Shown: positions 18,341-28,459, counted from the stretch's first letter. The stretch is 64,000 bases of DNA from a bacterium (GCA_016703265.1 JADJCK010000005.1:473209-537208); one strand, 5' to 3'. Notes: a model not told the origin generated them from the letters alone. Program-made: numbers and translations.

Positions 18341-20278
18341 ATGATCGGAATGTCGATTCGGCCGGCGGCCGCGGTGATCGCGGCCGTCGGCCTTCTGGCC
18401 GGGGCGGGGGCCCGCGCGCAGGAAGCGCCGGCAGGCCCTGACTTCATCGTCGTTGACGGCGACACGCTCTGGCTGGCCGAGCCGCTCGAGATCGTCGGCT
18501 CGCGCGTGCCGGTGGCGCTGCCGGGCATCGTCAGGCCGGTACGCGTGCTCGACCAGGCCGACCTTGCGGCGGCGCCGGCCCGCTCGGTCGGCGAGGCGCT
18601 GCAGGCGATGCCCGGCGTCATCGTCGGCCAGCGGCAGCAGTACGGCATCCAGGGCGACCTGACGATCCGCGGCTCGACCTTCGACCAGGTGCTGGTGCTG
18701 GTCGACGGCTTCGTGGCAGGCGACCCGCAGACGGGACACCATCTCCTGGACCTGCCGCTCGGGTTGGCCGACGTCGAGCGGCTCGAGGTGCTGCCCGGCC
18801 ACGGGTCGGCCCTGTACGGCGCCGGCGCCTTCGGCGGCACGTTGAACGTGGCCACGCGCAGCCCGGGCCAGCGTACCGGCGGTGAGGTGGCGCTGACCGG
18901 CGGCGGTGACGGCACCTGGTCTGCCCGCGGCGCCCTGGACCTGGCGCCCGACGGTGCCGACGGGCGCCGTGCGCGCTTCTCGCTGGAGCGCTTCCGCACC
19001 GACGGCCACGAAGAGACGACGCCGGACGGTTCCGCGCAATGGGCGGGCGCCGACGCGCGCTCCACCACCGCGACCTGGCGTGAAGCCGATCGCTGGGGCG
19101 AGTGGGAGCTGGAGTCGTTCGCGGGCTATGCCGACCGCGCCTTCGGTGCGCGCGACTTCTACGCGCCGTTCCCTTCCTTCGAGGCGACACGGTCCTTCCT
19201 CGGCTGGACGCGGGCCCGAGGAAGGGTCACGCCCTGGCTGACGCTGGAGCCGCGGCTGGCGGTGCGCACGCACCGTGACCGTTTCTGGCTGCGTCGCGAC
19301 CAGCCCCGGTCGTACGAGAACGATCACCTGACGCGCCGCTTCACCGGCGAGTTGCGCGGTCTCATCGGGATGGGTTGCCTGCACAGCCTGGCCGTGGGCG
19401 TGGAGGGCGCTTACGAGGACATCGACAGCCGCGGCGTGCGCGCCGGCGCGCAGGTCACGGCCCTGGGCCGCCATGTACGCCGCCAGGCCGCGCTTAGCCT
19501 GGAAGCGGACCGCCATGGCGAACGCCTGCGCTGGCAGGCGGGCGTGCGGCTGGATGGGCGCGAGGGGCTGCCCACGCGCGGTTCGGGAAGCGCGGCGGCC
19601 TCGTGGGCGTTGGGTGGCGGCCTGGCGGCGCGCGCCGGCGCCGGCACCGCCTTCCGCGCGCCGACGTTCACCGACCTCTACTACGTGGACCCGGCGAACG
19701 AGGGCAACCCGGGGTTGCGACCCGAACGGGGCTGGAGCTGGGACGCGGGCCTGGTCCTGGAACGTGACGCATGGTCGGCCGGCGCGACCTGGTTCGAGCG
19801 GCGGGAGAAGGACCGCATCGAGTGGGCGCGGCCCGTGGGCGAGACCGTCTGGCGCGTCCTCAACGTGGCCGAGGCCACCATTCGCGGCGCCGAGGCCCAG
19901 GCCGGGTGGCGCCATCCGCACGGGCACACGGCCTCGCTGACCTGGACCTGGCTGGAGACCGAAACGGCTCTGACCGACGGCTTCGAGGGCAAGTACGCGC
20001 TGCTGGCGCCCCGTCGCGTACTCGGTGCGCAGGGGCGTGCGGTACTCGGGTACGGGGTTGCGGCAGGCCTCTCGGTGCGCTACCTGGCGCACGCCGGCGG
20101 GCCGGACCCGTTCCGTCACCAGGCAACGCTGGATCTGCGCGCCGACTGGGCCTCGCCGTCTTCGGCCTGGTTCGCCGGCCTTGTCGTGACCAACGTGCTC
20201 GACCGCGTCCACGAGGAGATTCCCGGCGTCTCGTTGCCGGGACGCCTGTTGACCAGCACGGTGGGTCGCCGCTTCTGA
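18341..20278 (+). CDS. TonB-dependent outer membrane receptor (BtuB/vitamin-B12-type fold)
   Basis: 645 aa. Start ATG 18341 follows GAGGGG (18328-18333) and gives a signal peptide with cleavage near ARAQ. The plug domain (about 45-165) shows DLTIRGSTFDQVLVLVDG and GHGSALYGAGAFGGTLNV, the usual plug motifs. The remainder is an amphipathic beta barrel, with AFRAPTFTDLYY near residue 440 and a final Phe, the outer-membrane assembly signal. It imports a ligand using TonB energy. Coupling to the OPA-type transporter suggests a shared substrate, possibly a phosphorylated compound or cofactor; that is inference. Confidence 0.92.
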   Translation: MIGMSIRPAAAVIAAVGLLAGAGARAQEAPAGPDFIVVDGDTLWLAEPLEIVGSRVPVALPGIVRPVRVLDQADLAAAPARSVGEALQAMPGVIVGQRQQYGIQGDLTIRGSTFDQVLVLVDGFVAGDPQTGHHLLDLPLGLADVERLEVLPGHGSALYGAGAFGGTLNVATRSPGQRTGGEVALTGGGDGTWSARGALDLAPDGADGRRARFSLERFRTDGHEETTPDGSAQWAGADARSTTATWREADRWGEWELESFAGYADRAFGARDFYAPFPSFEATRSFLGWTRARGRVTPWLTLEPRLAVRTHRDRFWLRRDQPRSYENDHLTRRFTGELRGLIGMGCLHSLAVGVEGAYEDIDSRGVRAGAQVTALGRHVRRQAALSLEADRHGERLRWQAGVRLDGREGLPTRGSGSAAASWALGGGLAARAGAGTAFRAPTFTDLYYVDPANEGNPGLRPERGWSWDAGLVLERDAWSAGATWFERREKDRIEWARPVGETVWRVLNVAEATIRGAEAQAGWRHPHGHTASLTWTWLETETALTDGFEGKYALLAPRRVLGAQGRAVLGYGVAAGLSVRYLAHAGGPDPFRHQATLDLRADWASPSSAWFAGLVVTNVLDRVHEEIPGVSLPGRLLTSTVGRRF

Positions 20279-20426
20279 CCCGCAACCGGATGCGCCGGTT
20301 GCACCCCGATATCGCGGCAGCAACACTGGGGGCGGCGGCTCGGCCGCCTCTCGTGTACCATGGCGGCCACTGCCGGCCCTGCCGGCTCGTCCGTTCCACC
20401 GTCCGACGCAGGCCCCCGGGGAGCCC

Positions 20427-22720
20427 ATGGACCGCTGGCAGCCCACCCAAGACGAACTCCTGGACGCCATGGCCGCCGCGCCCGACGGGATGTGCGTGAC
20501 CGACCCGACCGGGCGCGTGCTCTTCGTCAACAACGCGTTCGCCGCGCTGTGCAGCGACAATGCCGTGGCGCTGCGCGGCCGCCTGCTGCCGGCATTGCTG
20601 GCGGCGGGCCCCGAGCCCGATTTCGCGGCCGAACTGCAGCGGATCCTTGACCAGGGCTGGGGCGCCTACGAGGCCAGCCTCATCGACCGCGAGGGCCGGG
20701 CACGTCGGGTCGGCGTGACCGCCCGCGTGTGCGGCCACGGGGCGCGGTGCAGCATCATTCATATGATGCGCGACGTCACCCGGGAGCGGCGGGCCGAGGA
20801 CGACCTGCGCGACGCCCGGCAGCTCCTGCAGTCGGTCGTGGCCCAGTCGCCGACGGCGATCATCGGCTGGGATATCCGGTTCCGGGTCACCGAATGGAAC
20901 CACGCCGCCGTGCGCATCTTCGGCTGGGAAAAGCACGAGGCGATCGGCCGGCACGCACGGTTCATCGTGCCGCTCCCGGAGCGGCAGCAGGTCGACGGCG
21001 TCTGGAACGAGCTGCTGCGCACGAGCGGCGGCCGGCGCTCGGCCAACGACAACCTGCGCCGTGACGGACGCGTCATCCGCTGCGACTGGTACAACGTTCC
21101 GGTCTACGACGACGCCGGGCGGGTGACGGGCGTCATGTCGCTGGTCGAGGACGTGACCGAGAAGCAGCGCCTGCAACAGGACCGCGAGATCCTGACCCGC
21201 GCCATCGACCAGTCCGACGACGCCTTCGTCATGACCGATCGTGAAGGCACCATCCTCTACGTGAACAAGGCGTTCGAGAAGATGACCGGCTACGCGCTGC
21301 GCGACGTGGTCGGGCGGAATCCGCGGCTCATGCAGAGCGGCCTGCACGACAGCGCATTCTACGAGGACATGTGGGAGACCATCACGTCGGGTCGGACGTG
21401 GCGCGGCGACCTGATCAACCGTCGCAAGGACGGCGTTCTCTACACCGAGAACATGACGATCACCGCCGTCTTCGGCCCGAACGGCGACATCACCAATTTC
21501 GTGGCCGCCAAGCGCGACGTGACCCGCCTGCGGGAACTGGATGAACGTTCGCGGCAGAGCCAGAAGATGGAGGCCATCGGCCGCCTGGCCGGGGGCATCG
21601 CGCACGACTTCAACAACATGCTCAACGTCATCATCGGCTATGCCGAGATGGCGTCAGAGGCGCTGCCGCCGAACCACCCGGTGGCCTCCGACATTCGCGA
21701 GATCGAGCGGGCCGCGCAGCGCTCGGCCGACCTCACGCGGCAGCTGTTGACGTTCTCCCGCAAGCAGGTCATCGAACCGCGGCCCGTCTGCCTCAACGAG
21801 AGCGTCGCCGACCTGGCCAAGACCCTCGGGCGCCTGATCGGCGAGCACATCGCGCTCGAATTCCACCCCGATCCCGAGCTCTGGCGCGCCATGATCGACC
21901 CTGCGCAGGTCGACCAGATCCTGGCCAACCTGGCCGCGAACGCGCGCGATGCCATGCCGCGCGGCGGGCACCTGGTCATCCGCACGGCCAACCGCAACGT
22001 GGACGAGGAGTTCTGCGAGGCGCACCTGGGACTCGAGCCGGGGAGTACGTGCACCTGATCGTGAGCGACGACGGCATGGGCATGGACGAACGCACCAGCC
22101 GCCACATCTTCGAGCCGTTCTACACGACAAAGATCGCGGGCAAGGGCACCGGCCTGGGCCTGGCGACCGTGAAGGGGATCGTCGACCAGAACGGCGGCTA
22201 CATCGACCTGGAGAGCGCACCGGGACGGGGGGCGACATTCAACATCCTGCTGCCGCGTACCCTGGTCGAGCCTGCGATCGAGCCGGTCCCCGAGCTGCCC
22301 GTGAACCTGTCCGAGGGCGGTACGGTCCTGCTGGTCGAGGACGACGACCGCCTGCGCGAGCTGACCGGCGCCCTGCTGGCCAAGTTCGGCTTCACGGTGC
22401 TGTCGGCGGCCACGCCGCTGGCGGCCCTGCAGGTCTACCAGAAGAACCCCGATGCGTTCCGGCTGCTGGTGACCGACATCGTGATGCCGGGCATGAACGG
22501 GCGTGAGCTGCACGAGTGCCTGGCCGAACTGCGGCCGGGACTGCGGGCCGTGTTCATGTCGGGCTACGCGGAGCAGGGCATCATCGATCCGGGCTCGCTG
22601 AAGCCCGGCCTCGCGTTCCTGCCCAAGCCCTTCCATCGCGCCGACCTCGAGCGCGCCATCCGCTCCGCACTCGGGGCCGCGGTGGCCGAACATCCCCGGC
22701 GGGCAGCCGGCGGCGACTGA
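20427..22720 (+). CDS. PAS-domain hybrid sensor histidine kinase with C-terminal receiver, split by a -1 frameshift
   Basis: ATG 20427 opens three PAS/PAC sensor modules (about 10-120, 130-245, 255-375). The HisKA domain follows with phospho-acceptor His393 in GGIAHDFNNML. The first frame stops at 22058 inside the ATPase domain. The second frame (to 22720) resumes it exactly: VSDDGMGMD, FEPFYTTK and GKGTGLGLATV (N, G1, F and G2 boxes). It then carries a receiver domain (LLVEDDDRLRE, phospho-acceptor Asp in TDIVMPGMNG). Adding one G to the GGGG at 22040-22043 rejoins the halves. No transmembrane segment, so a cytoplasmic sensor; PAS ligands unknown. Orphan: no separate response regulator nearby. 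Confidence 0.85.
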
Positions 22721-22738
22721 CGGCCGGGGGCCGCCGGC

Positions 22739-22750
22739 GATCCGCGGATC
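22739..22750. repeat. 12-bp perfect palindrome between convergent genes
   Basis: GATCCGCGGATC lies immediately before the stop codon of the leftward MATE gene and just after the sensor kinase. Possible transcription stop or protein site; nothing else occupies this 30-nt gap. Confidence 0.4.
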
Positions 22751-24172
22751 TCACCCGAAGATGCGTGCGTGCTGCCACTTTCCCGAGACGAAGCGGCGCC
22801 ACAGGAACCAGCCCTGGAGCAGGTAGCAGAGGCTGGCGCCCATCCAGGCGGTGATCACGTTGCCGCCGCTCGCGACGACCAGGTACCAGGTCAGCGGGAT
22901 GAACATGCCCCACATCAGGATGGCGGTGACGATCATCGCGTAGCGCGTGTCGCCCGCGCCCTGCAGGATGCCGCTGCTGACCATGCGCACGCCGTCGAAG
23001 TACTGGAAGACGGCTGCCGCCACGGCCAGCGACGGTCCCAGCGCCAGGATCAGCGGGTCGTTCGTGAACACGCCGAAGATGTGGTCGCGCAGCGCCACCA
23101 TGATCACCGCCAGCAGCAGCGAATAGTAGGCGCCCAGCTTGTACACCTGGCGACCGTAGTGCGTGGCGCGTCCGGGGTCGCCGGCGCCCAGGCAGTTGCC
23201 GGTCAGCACGCCGGCGGCCATGGTCAGGCCCCACAGCGGCATGAAGCTGAACGACAACAGCTGGATCGTGATCTGCGAGGCGGCCAGCGGCACGGCGCCG
23301 GCGGTGCCGACGAAGATCGAGAACATGACGAAGCCGCCCATGTCGACGAAGTTCTCGCCCGCGGCGGGGCTGCCCACGCGCACGAGCCGCGCCAGGGCGT
23401 GGCGGTCGGGCCACCGCGCACGGTGGATGCGATAGCGGGCCCGCAGGCTGGGCGCCAGGGCGAACCCGACCAAGGCCGCAGCATTGACGAAGGTGCCGAT
23501 GCTGGTGGCGATCGAGGCACCCTTGATGCCCATGGCCGGCACGGCCAGCCAGGTGACGCCGCCCAGGGTGAAGCCCGACCAGCCGAAGATGAGCCAGATG
23601 TCGAGCACCACGTTGACCAGGTTGCCGAGCAGGCCGCACCACATGGGCACGCGCACATCGCGCCGCCCGGCAAAGAACCCGGTGACGGCGAACGACACCT
23701 GCGTGGCGACCGCGCTCACGCTGCGCCACTGGATGTAGGTGTAGGTCAGCGCCTGCACCTCGGCGGGGTTGCGCGTCCACGGCAGCACCAGGTAGCTGTA
23801 CCAGCCGGCGAAGGTGAGCAGCACGCCGGTCAGCAGCGCGATGTACAGGCCCTGCCAGGCGTAGTGTCCCACCAGTTCGTCGTCGCCGCCGCCGTGCGCC
23901 TGCGCGACGAAGGTGCCGCTGATGCGGCTGAGGTTGTTGAACAGCGAGTAGCCGCACCAGGTGATCATGCCGCCCAGGCCGGCGGCCGCCAGCGAGGCGC
24001 TGTCGACCCGCCCGAGCAGGGCCGTGTCGACGGTCCACATCATGGTCTGCGAGAGCATCGTCAGGATGTTCGGCAGTGCGAGGGCCATGATCTCGCGCCC
24101 GTCGTGGACGCGCAGAAGGGACGCCGCAGTGGGGCGTCCGCGGGTCATCGCGGCGTTCGAATCCGGGTTCAT
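22751..24172 (-). CDS. MATE-family multidrug/metabolite efflux transporter
   Basis: 473 aa from ATG at 24170-24172 (MNPDSNAAM; a second Met lies eight codons on). About 12 membrane segments. The N-terminal half shows ALPNILTMLSQTMMWTVDTALLG and GRVDSASLAAAGLG, the hallmark of MATE transporters. The second half repeats the pattern (QITIQLLSFSFMPLWGL) and ends in the LQGAGDTRYAMIVT segment typical of the family. MATE proteins export drugs or metabolites using Na+ or H+ gradients. Divergent from aroA with about 90 nt between. The frame stays open far upstream across aroA, but that extension is antisense to a conserved gene and was not used. Confidence 0.93.
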   Translation of the reverse strand: MNPDSNAAMTRGRPTAASLLRVHDGREIMALALPNILTMLSQTMMWTVDTALLGRVDSASLAAAGLGGMITWCGYSLFNNLSRISGTFVAQAHGGGDDELVGHYAWQGLYIALLTGVLLTFAGWYSYLVLPWTRNPAEVQALTYTYIQWRSVSAVATQVSFAVTGFFAGRRDVRVPMWCGLLGNLVNVVLDIWLIFGWSGFTLGGVTWLAVPAMGIKGASIATSIGTFVNAAALVGFALAPSLRARYRIHRARWPDRHALARLVRVGSPAAGENFVDMGGFVMFSIFVGTAGAVPLAASQITIQLLSFSFMPLWGLTMAAGVLTGNCLGAGDPGRATHYGRQVYKLGAYYSLLLAVIMVALRDHIFGVFTNDPLILALGPSLAVAAAVFQYFDGVRMVSSGILQGAGDTRYAMIVTAILMWGMFIPLTWYLVVASGGNVITAWMGASLCYLLQGWFLWRRFVSGKWQHARIFG

Positions 24173-24194
24173 CGCGGGTCTTCCGGCGAAGGGC

Positions 24195-24222
24195 TTGCCA
24201 AAGGTCCCGCGTAATCTAAGAT
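24195..24222 (+). promoter_or_regulatory. Probable aroA promoter
   Basis: TTGCCA (24195-24200), 16 nt, TAAGAT (24217-24222), with the predicted start of transcription about 35 nt before the aroA ATG. Confidence 0.45.
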
Positions 24223-24263
24223 GGCGTGAGCCCGTGGCCAAACGCCGAACTCCGGAGGCAGTG

Positions 24264-25607
24264 ATGAACCGTCCCCTCGCGCGCGCGACAGCGCCCCTGC
24301 GCGGCGGGCTGACCGTGCCCGGCGACAAGTCGATCTCGCATCGCGTGGTCCTGCTGTCCCTGCTGGCCGACGGCCCCTGCCGGGCCACGGGCTGGCTGGA
24401 CAGCGCCGACACGCGCAGCAGCCTCGAGGCCGTGCGCGCCCTCGGCGCCGTCGCGCACCTGGTCGGCGACGAACTGACGATCACGCCGCCGCCGGCCAGG
24501 CCGGTGCAGGACCTGGCCATCGACTGCGGCAACAGCGGCACCACGGCGCGGCTGCTCATGGGCCTGCTTGCGGGCTGGCTCAGGGCGGGCGACGGCGCCG
24601 TCACGCTGACGGGCGACGCCTCGCTGTGCGGGCGCCCCATGGGGCGCGTCGTCGAACCGCTGCGGCGCATGGGCGCCGACCTTGCCTGGGCCGGGGAGCA
24701 CGGGCTCCTGCCGGTGGTCGTGCGGGGCGCGGCGCTGCGCGGTTGCGACCACGCGCTGCCGGTGGCCTCGGCGCAGGTGAAGTCTGCCCTGCTGCTGGCG
24801 GGCCTCGGCGCGGCGGGCGTCACGACGGTGCGCGGCGCCGACGGTTCGCGCGACCATACCGAACTGATGCTGCGGGGGCTGGGCGTGCCCGTGACCGGAA
24901 CGCCGGAGGCGCCTGCGGTCGCGGGCCCGCGCAGCCTGGCCTCATTCTCCGCCACGGTGCCGGGCGACCCTTCGTCGGCCGCGTTCTTCCAGGTGGCCGC
25001 CGCGGCGGCGCCGGGCTCAGAGGTCACCGTGCACGGGCAGTCGCTCAACCCCACGCGCATCGGCGCGCTGGCCGTGCTGGCGCGCGCCGGGGCAGGTGTC
25101 GTGTTCGCTGCGGCCGCCGGCGTGAACGCAGCCGCGGGCGGCGAACCCCGCGGGGACGTGTGCGTGCGCGCGGGGCGCCTCTCGGCGTTCACCGTCGAAG
25201 GCCACGAGGTGCCGTCGCTCGTCGACGAGATCCCGGCGCTGGCGGTGTTGGCCACGCAGTGCGCCGGCCGCTCCGTCTTCCGCGGCGCGGGCGAGCTGCG
25301 CGTGAAGGAATCCGACCGGCTGTCGCTCCTGGCGCGCAACCTGCGACGATTGGGCGCGACGATCACGGAGACCGAAGACGGCCTCGTGATCGACGGCCCC
25401 TGTTCGCTGCAGGGCGGCGCGCCCGGTGCGCCACTCGAGCTCGAAACCGCCGGCGACCATCGCATCGCGATGGCGATGGCCGTCGCATCTTTGTTTACTA
25501 AAGGTGAAACCGCACTTGATGACGAGGGCTGTGTAGCGGTATCATTCCCGGGATTCTTCAGCGTCATGGAGCGCCTGCTCGACGGAGGCGCGCGGCCACG
25601 GCCCTGA
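24264..25607 (+). CDS. aroA: 3-phosphoshikimate 1-carboxyvinyltransferase (EPSP synthase)
   Basis: 447 aa. ATG 24264 sits 5 nt after GGAGG (24254-24258). Family motifs in order: PGDKSISHRVVLLS (shikimate-3-phosphate and PEP binding), DCGNSGTTARLLMG, GDASLCGRPM, SAQVKSALLLAGL, GDPSSAAFF, the SDR segment ELRVKESDR with catalytic Glu and Lys, and AGDHRIAMAMAV. Sixth step of the shikimate pathway, cytoplasmic, joining PEP to shikimate-3-phosphate. Length is normal. The NSGTTARLLMG loop is of the ordinary bacterial kind. It is followed by a 196-nt gap before tyrS. Confidence 0.97.
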   Translation: MNRPLARATAPLRGGLTVPGDKSISHRVVLLSLLADGPCRATGWLDSADTRSSLEAVRALGAVAHLVGDELTITPPPARPVQDLAIDCGNSGTTARLLMGLLAGWLRAGDGAVTLTGDASLCGRPMGRVVEPLRRMGADLAWAGEHGLLPVVVRGAALRGCDHALPVASAQVKSALLLAGLGAAGVTTVRGADGSRDHTELMLRGLGVPVTGTPEAPAVAGPRSLASFSATVPGDPSSAAFFQVAAAAAPGSEVTVHGQSLNPTRIGALAVLARAGAGVVFAAAAGVNAAAGGEPRGDVCVRAGRLSAFTVEGHEVPSLVDEIPALAVLATQCAGRSVFRGAGELRVKESDRLSLLARNLRRLGATITETEDGLVIDGPCSLQGGAPGAPLELETAGDHRIAMAMAVASLFTKGETALDDEGCVAVSFPGFFSVMERLLDGGARPRP

Positions 25608-25703
25608 AGGCCGTCCGTTCGACGGTGGAAGGCTCGCCCTCGGGCGCAGTCTTGTCAGGACCACCAGAGGGACGGGCGGCCTCCGGGGCCGTGCCTGTAC
25701 AAA

Positions 25704-25759
25704 TGGTTCCCGCACGAGGGTTCCCGCTTGCCGGCTCCCACTCAATGGTTCCCACCAGC
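25704..25759. repeat. Four 14-bp direct repeats upstream of tyrS
   Basis: Cores TGGTTCCC (25704), GGGTTCCC (25718), CGGCTCCC (25732) and TGGTTCCC (25746) recur at exactly 14-nt intervals, the last copy ending about 45 nt before the tyrS ATG. The remaining part of 25608-25803 is GC-rich with no gene. Confidence 0.65.
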
Positions 25760-25803
25760 GGCCGGCCGCGCGGCGGCGGGCCCACGCATGGATGGTTAAC
25801 GCC

Positions 25804-27060
25804 ATGACTACGCGCCCCGACTTTCCCGACTACCTCGCCGAGATGAAATGGCGCGGCTTCTTCGAGCAGTGCACCGACGAGGCCGCGCTGCAGGAAGCCA
25901 TGGCCGCCGGCTCCCTGACCGGCTACGCGGGATTCGATCCGACGGCCGACAGCCTGCACGTGGGCAGCCTCGTGCCCATCATGGGGCTCGTGCACCTGCA
26001 GCGTCACGGCCACCGGCCCATCGCGATCGTCGGCGGCGGCACGGCGATGGTCGGCGACCCCAGCGGCAAGACCGAGCTGCGGCGCATGCTGACGGTGGCG
26101 GACATCGACCTGAACCTGGTCGGCATCCGCGCCCAGCTGGGGCGCTTCATCCGGCTGGGCGACGGCCCCGCCGACGGCCTGATGATCAACAACGCCGACT
26201 GGCTGCGGGACAAGGGCTACATCGAGTTCCTGCGCGACGTCGGCCGGCACTTCAGCGTCAACCAGATGCTGACGCGCGACTCGGTGAAGACCCGCATGGA
26301 AACGGGGCTCAGCTTCCTCGAGTTCAACTACATGATCCTGCAGGCCTACGACTTCCTGATGCTCAACCGCGACTACGACTGCCGGCTGCAGGTGGGCGGC
26401 AGCGACCAGTGGGGGAACATCTGCTCGGGTATCGACCTCTGCCGCCGCGTGAGCCGCGCCGAGGTCTTCGGCCTGACGTACCCGCTCATCGCCACCGCCA
26501 GCGGCGAGAAGATGGGCAAGACGGCCGCCGGCGCCGTCTGGCTCGACGCCGGCCGCACCAGTCCCTACGAGTTCTTCCAGTACTGGGTGAACGTCGACGA
26601 CCGCGACGTCAGCCGGTTCCTGCGGATGTACACGCTGCTGTCGCCGGCGCGCATCACCGAGCTCGAGGGCCTGCAGGGCGCCGACATCCGCACCGCGAAG
26701 GCCGCGCTGGCCCGGGAAGTCACCACCCTGGTGCACGGCGCCGACGCCGCTGCCGCGGCCGAGAGCGCCGCGCGCGCGGCCTTCGGCGGCGGCGGCGATG
26801 CGGAGTCCATCCCCTCGAGCCGGCATGCGGCGAGCGAATTCGCCGGCGATGGGCTGGCATTGCTGGATGTGCTGACGGGCGTCGGGCTGGTCGAGAGCAA
26901 GGGCGAGGCCCGGCGGCTGGTGCGCCAGGGCGGGGTCCGCGTGAACGGCGAGGCCGTGGCCGACGAGCAGCGCCGCCTGACCGCGGCCGACGTGCAGGAC
27001 GGCCGCATCGTCCTGCAGCTGGGCAAGAAGCGGCACCACCACCTGCGCCTGGGGGAGTGA
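25804..27060 (+). CDS. tyrS: Tyrosine--tRNA ligase
   Basis: 418 aa from ATG 25804 (an in-frame ATG at 25792 is also possible). Class I synthetase: HVGS at residues 52-55 is the HIGH motif and KMGKT at 236-240 the KMSKS motif. Tyrosine-pocket elements include GYAGFDPTADSLH, NMTRDSV-like NQMLTRDSV and QVGGSDQWGN. The C-terminal S4-like RNA-binding domain spans about 355-418 (SKGEARRLVRQGGVRVNG). Charges tRNA-Tyr in the cytoplasm. This is the TyrRS-type with the longer alpha-helical linker. No T-box leader was recognised upstream. Confidence 0.97.
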   Translation: MTTRPDFPDYLAEMKWRGFFEQCTDEAALQEAMAAGSLTGYAGFDPTADSLHVGSLVPIMGLVHLQRHGHRPIAIVGGGTAMVGDPSGKTELRRMLTVADIDLNLVGIRAQLGRFIRLGDGPADGLMINNADWLRDKGYIEFLRDVGRHFSVNQMLTRDSVKTRMETGLSFLEFNYMILQAYDFLMLNRDYDCRLQVGGSDQWGNICSGIDLCRRVSRAEVFGLTYPLIATASGEKMGKTAAGAVWLDAGRTSPYEFFQYWVNVDDRDVSRFLRMYTLLSPARITELEGLQGADIRTAKAALAREVTTLVHGADAAAAAESAARAAFGGGGDAESIPSSRHAASEFAGDGLALLDVLTGVGLVESKGEARRLVRQGGVRVNGEAVADEQRRLTAADVQDGRIVLQLGKKRHHHLRLGE

Positions 27061-27196
27061 GGCCCTCCGCCGGCGCCGGTTGCGGAGCCGGGTGGGGGGA
27101 ACGATCATGCCCGGGCGGTGTAGAACTTTCTTTACGCGCGGCGCGCCGCCAAGCGGCCCGGCCGTACCCGATTCCATCCGTTGAAAGGATCCCGTG

Positions 27197-28459
27197 ATGC
27201 CCCGTCCCCACCTCCTGCCTGCCGGTCGTCGCGGCGGGGTCCTCACGGTCGCCGTCATCGCCTTGACCGGGCTGGTGGCCTGTGCCGCCGCGCGCACTCC
27301 CGAAGCGACGTCCGCCGACCCGGCCACCGCCTACACCGCCGCGCGCGAGGAAGCGGCGCGCCGGCTGGAGTCCCTGAAGGCGTACGACATTGCCGGGACC
27401 ATCCGCGTGGAGAACGTGCCGGCCGGCGGCGGCGAGTCGATGTCGGTGGAGCTCTCGTTCGCCTCGGCGGCCCGCTGGCCGGACCGGCTGCTGGTGACCC
27501 AGACCGAGAGCGATGTCGTCCTGAACCTGGGCACGGGGCCTGCGGGATCGTGGTTCCACTACGCGCCCATGCGCGCCGCCTATGCCGGCGCGCCGGTGAA
27601 GCTGGGCCGCGACCTGGCCGCAGCGGCGAACATGGAGCTCGACGAGGAACACGTCTTCAATTTCTACGGTGGTCTGGGGCAGCTCCTGCTGCCGGCCGAC
27701 CGTGCGCCGGTCGAGGCTGCCGTGACCGAGAACGTCAACGTGGGCGGGCGCGACATCGCCTGCCGTGTGTTCAGCCTGCCGGCGCTGGCGCCCGATCCGG
27801 CGAATCCCGGCGGCACTCCCGGCGCGAGCCGCTGGTGGCTCGATCCCGAGACCGGTATCTGCGTGAAGGTCGTCGCCGCGACCAGCCTGCAGGGTCGCGC
27901 CGGCGACATGACCCAGAACGTCACCTTCACGGTGACGAAGCTGGACGTGGACGGCAGCCCGGCCGACGACCGATTCGCATTCATGGCGCCCGAAGGCCTG
28001 CGTGTGGCCGCGACCCTGGAGCAGCTGGCCAATCCCGAATCGATGGCGGGCCAGCCCGCTCCCGACGCCGTGCTGACCGGGCTCGACGGCAAAACCTTCA
28101 AGCTGTCCGACCTGCGCGGCAAGGTGGTCTTCCTGGACCTCTGGGCCACCTGGTGCGGTCCCTGCCGCATGGAGATGCCGCACCTCGAGAAGCTGCACAA
28201 GGAGCTGGGCGAGCAGGTCGCCTTCGTGGCCGCCAGCAGCGAAGAGCAGACGGTGATCGAGGCGTTCCTGACGCGCACGCCCTACACGATGCGGATCGTG
28301 CGCATCGGCGAGGACGACGCGCGCCTGAAGTTCAAGGCCGTGAGCATCCCCACGGGCTTCGTGATCGACAAGGAAGGCGTCATCCGTGCGCACCTGGTCG
28401 GGGCGCAGAGCGAGGGGCAGCTTCGGAAGGCCCTGGCTCGGGCCGGGGTCGGTAGCTGA
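27197..28459 (+). CDS. Lipoprotein with outer-membrane-lipoprotein-like domain and C-terminal TlpA-type thioredoxin domain
   Basis: 420 aa. ATG 27197 follows AAAGGAT at 6 nt; the in-frame GTG at 27194 is less likely. A signal peptide ends in a lipobox (TGLVAC), so the protein is lipid-anchored. Residues about 40-275 form a beta-rich domain resembling the DUF2092/LolA-like fold that precedes thioredoxin domains in such proteins. Residues 285-420 are a TlpA/ResA-type thioredoxin: GKTFKLSDLRGK, WCGPC with active-site Cys320 and Cys323, and the cis-Pro region SIPTGFVIDKEG. Predicted periplasmic thiol-disulfide oxidoreductase. Transcription probably ends in the long inverted repeat just after the stop. 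Confidence 0.87.
   Translation: MPRPHLLPAGRRGGVLTVAVIALTGLVACAAARTPEATSADPATAYTAAREEAARRLESLKAYDIAGTIRVENVPAGGGESMSVELSFASAARWPDRLLVTQTESDVVLNLGTGPAGSWFHYAPMRAAYAGAPVKLGRDLAAAANMELDEEHVFNFYGGLGQLLLPADRAPVEAAVTENVNVGGRDIACRVFSLPALAPDPANPGGTPGASRWWLDPETGICVKVVAATSLQGRAGDMTQNVTFTVTKLDVDGSPADDRFAFMAPEGLRVAATLEQLANPESMAGQPAPDAVLTGLDGKTFKLSDLRGKVVFLDLWATWCGPCRMEMPHLEKLHKELGEQVAFVAASSEEQTVIEAFLTRTPYTMRIVRIGEDDARLKFKAVSIPTGFVIDKEGVIRAHLVGAQSEGQLRKALARAGVGS

Noticed and set aside
16862..20278. 1138-codon frame extending the TonB receptor upstream through the MFS gene
   Set aside because: The signal peptide and ribosome site place the start at 18341; the upstream part is Arg/Pro-rich shadow coding of the transporter.
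22751..25567. 938-codon leftward frame covering aroA and the MATE gene
   Set aside because: The part upstream of 24172 is antisense to the conserved aroA gene; only the MATE part has protein-family motifs.
25608..25803. T-box or other tRNA-sensing leader before tyrS
   Set aside because: No specifier loop, no T-box core sequence and no terminator/antiterminator pair could be made out.
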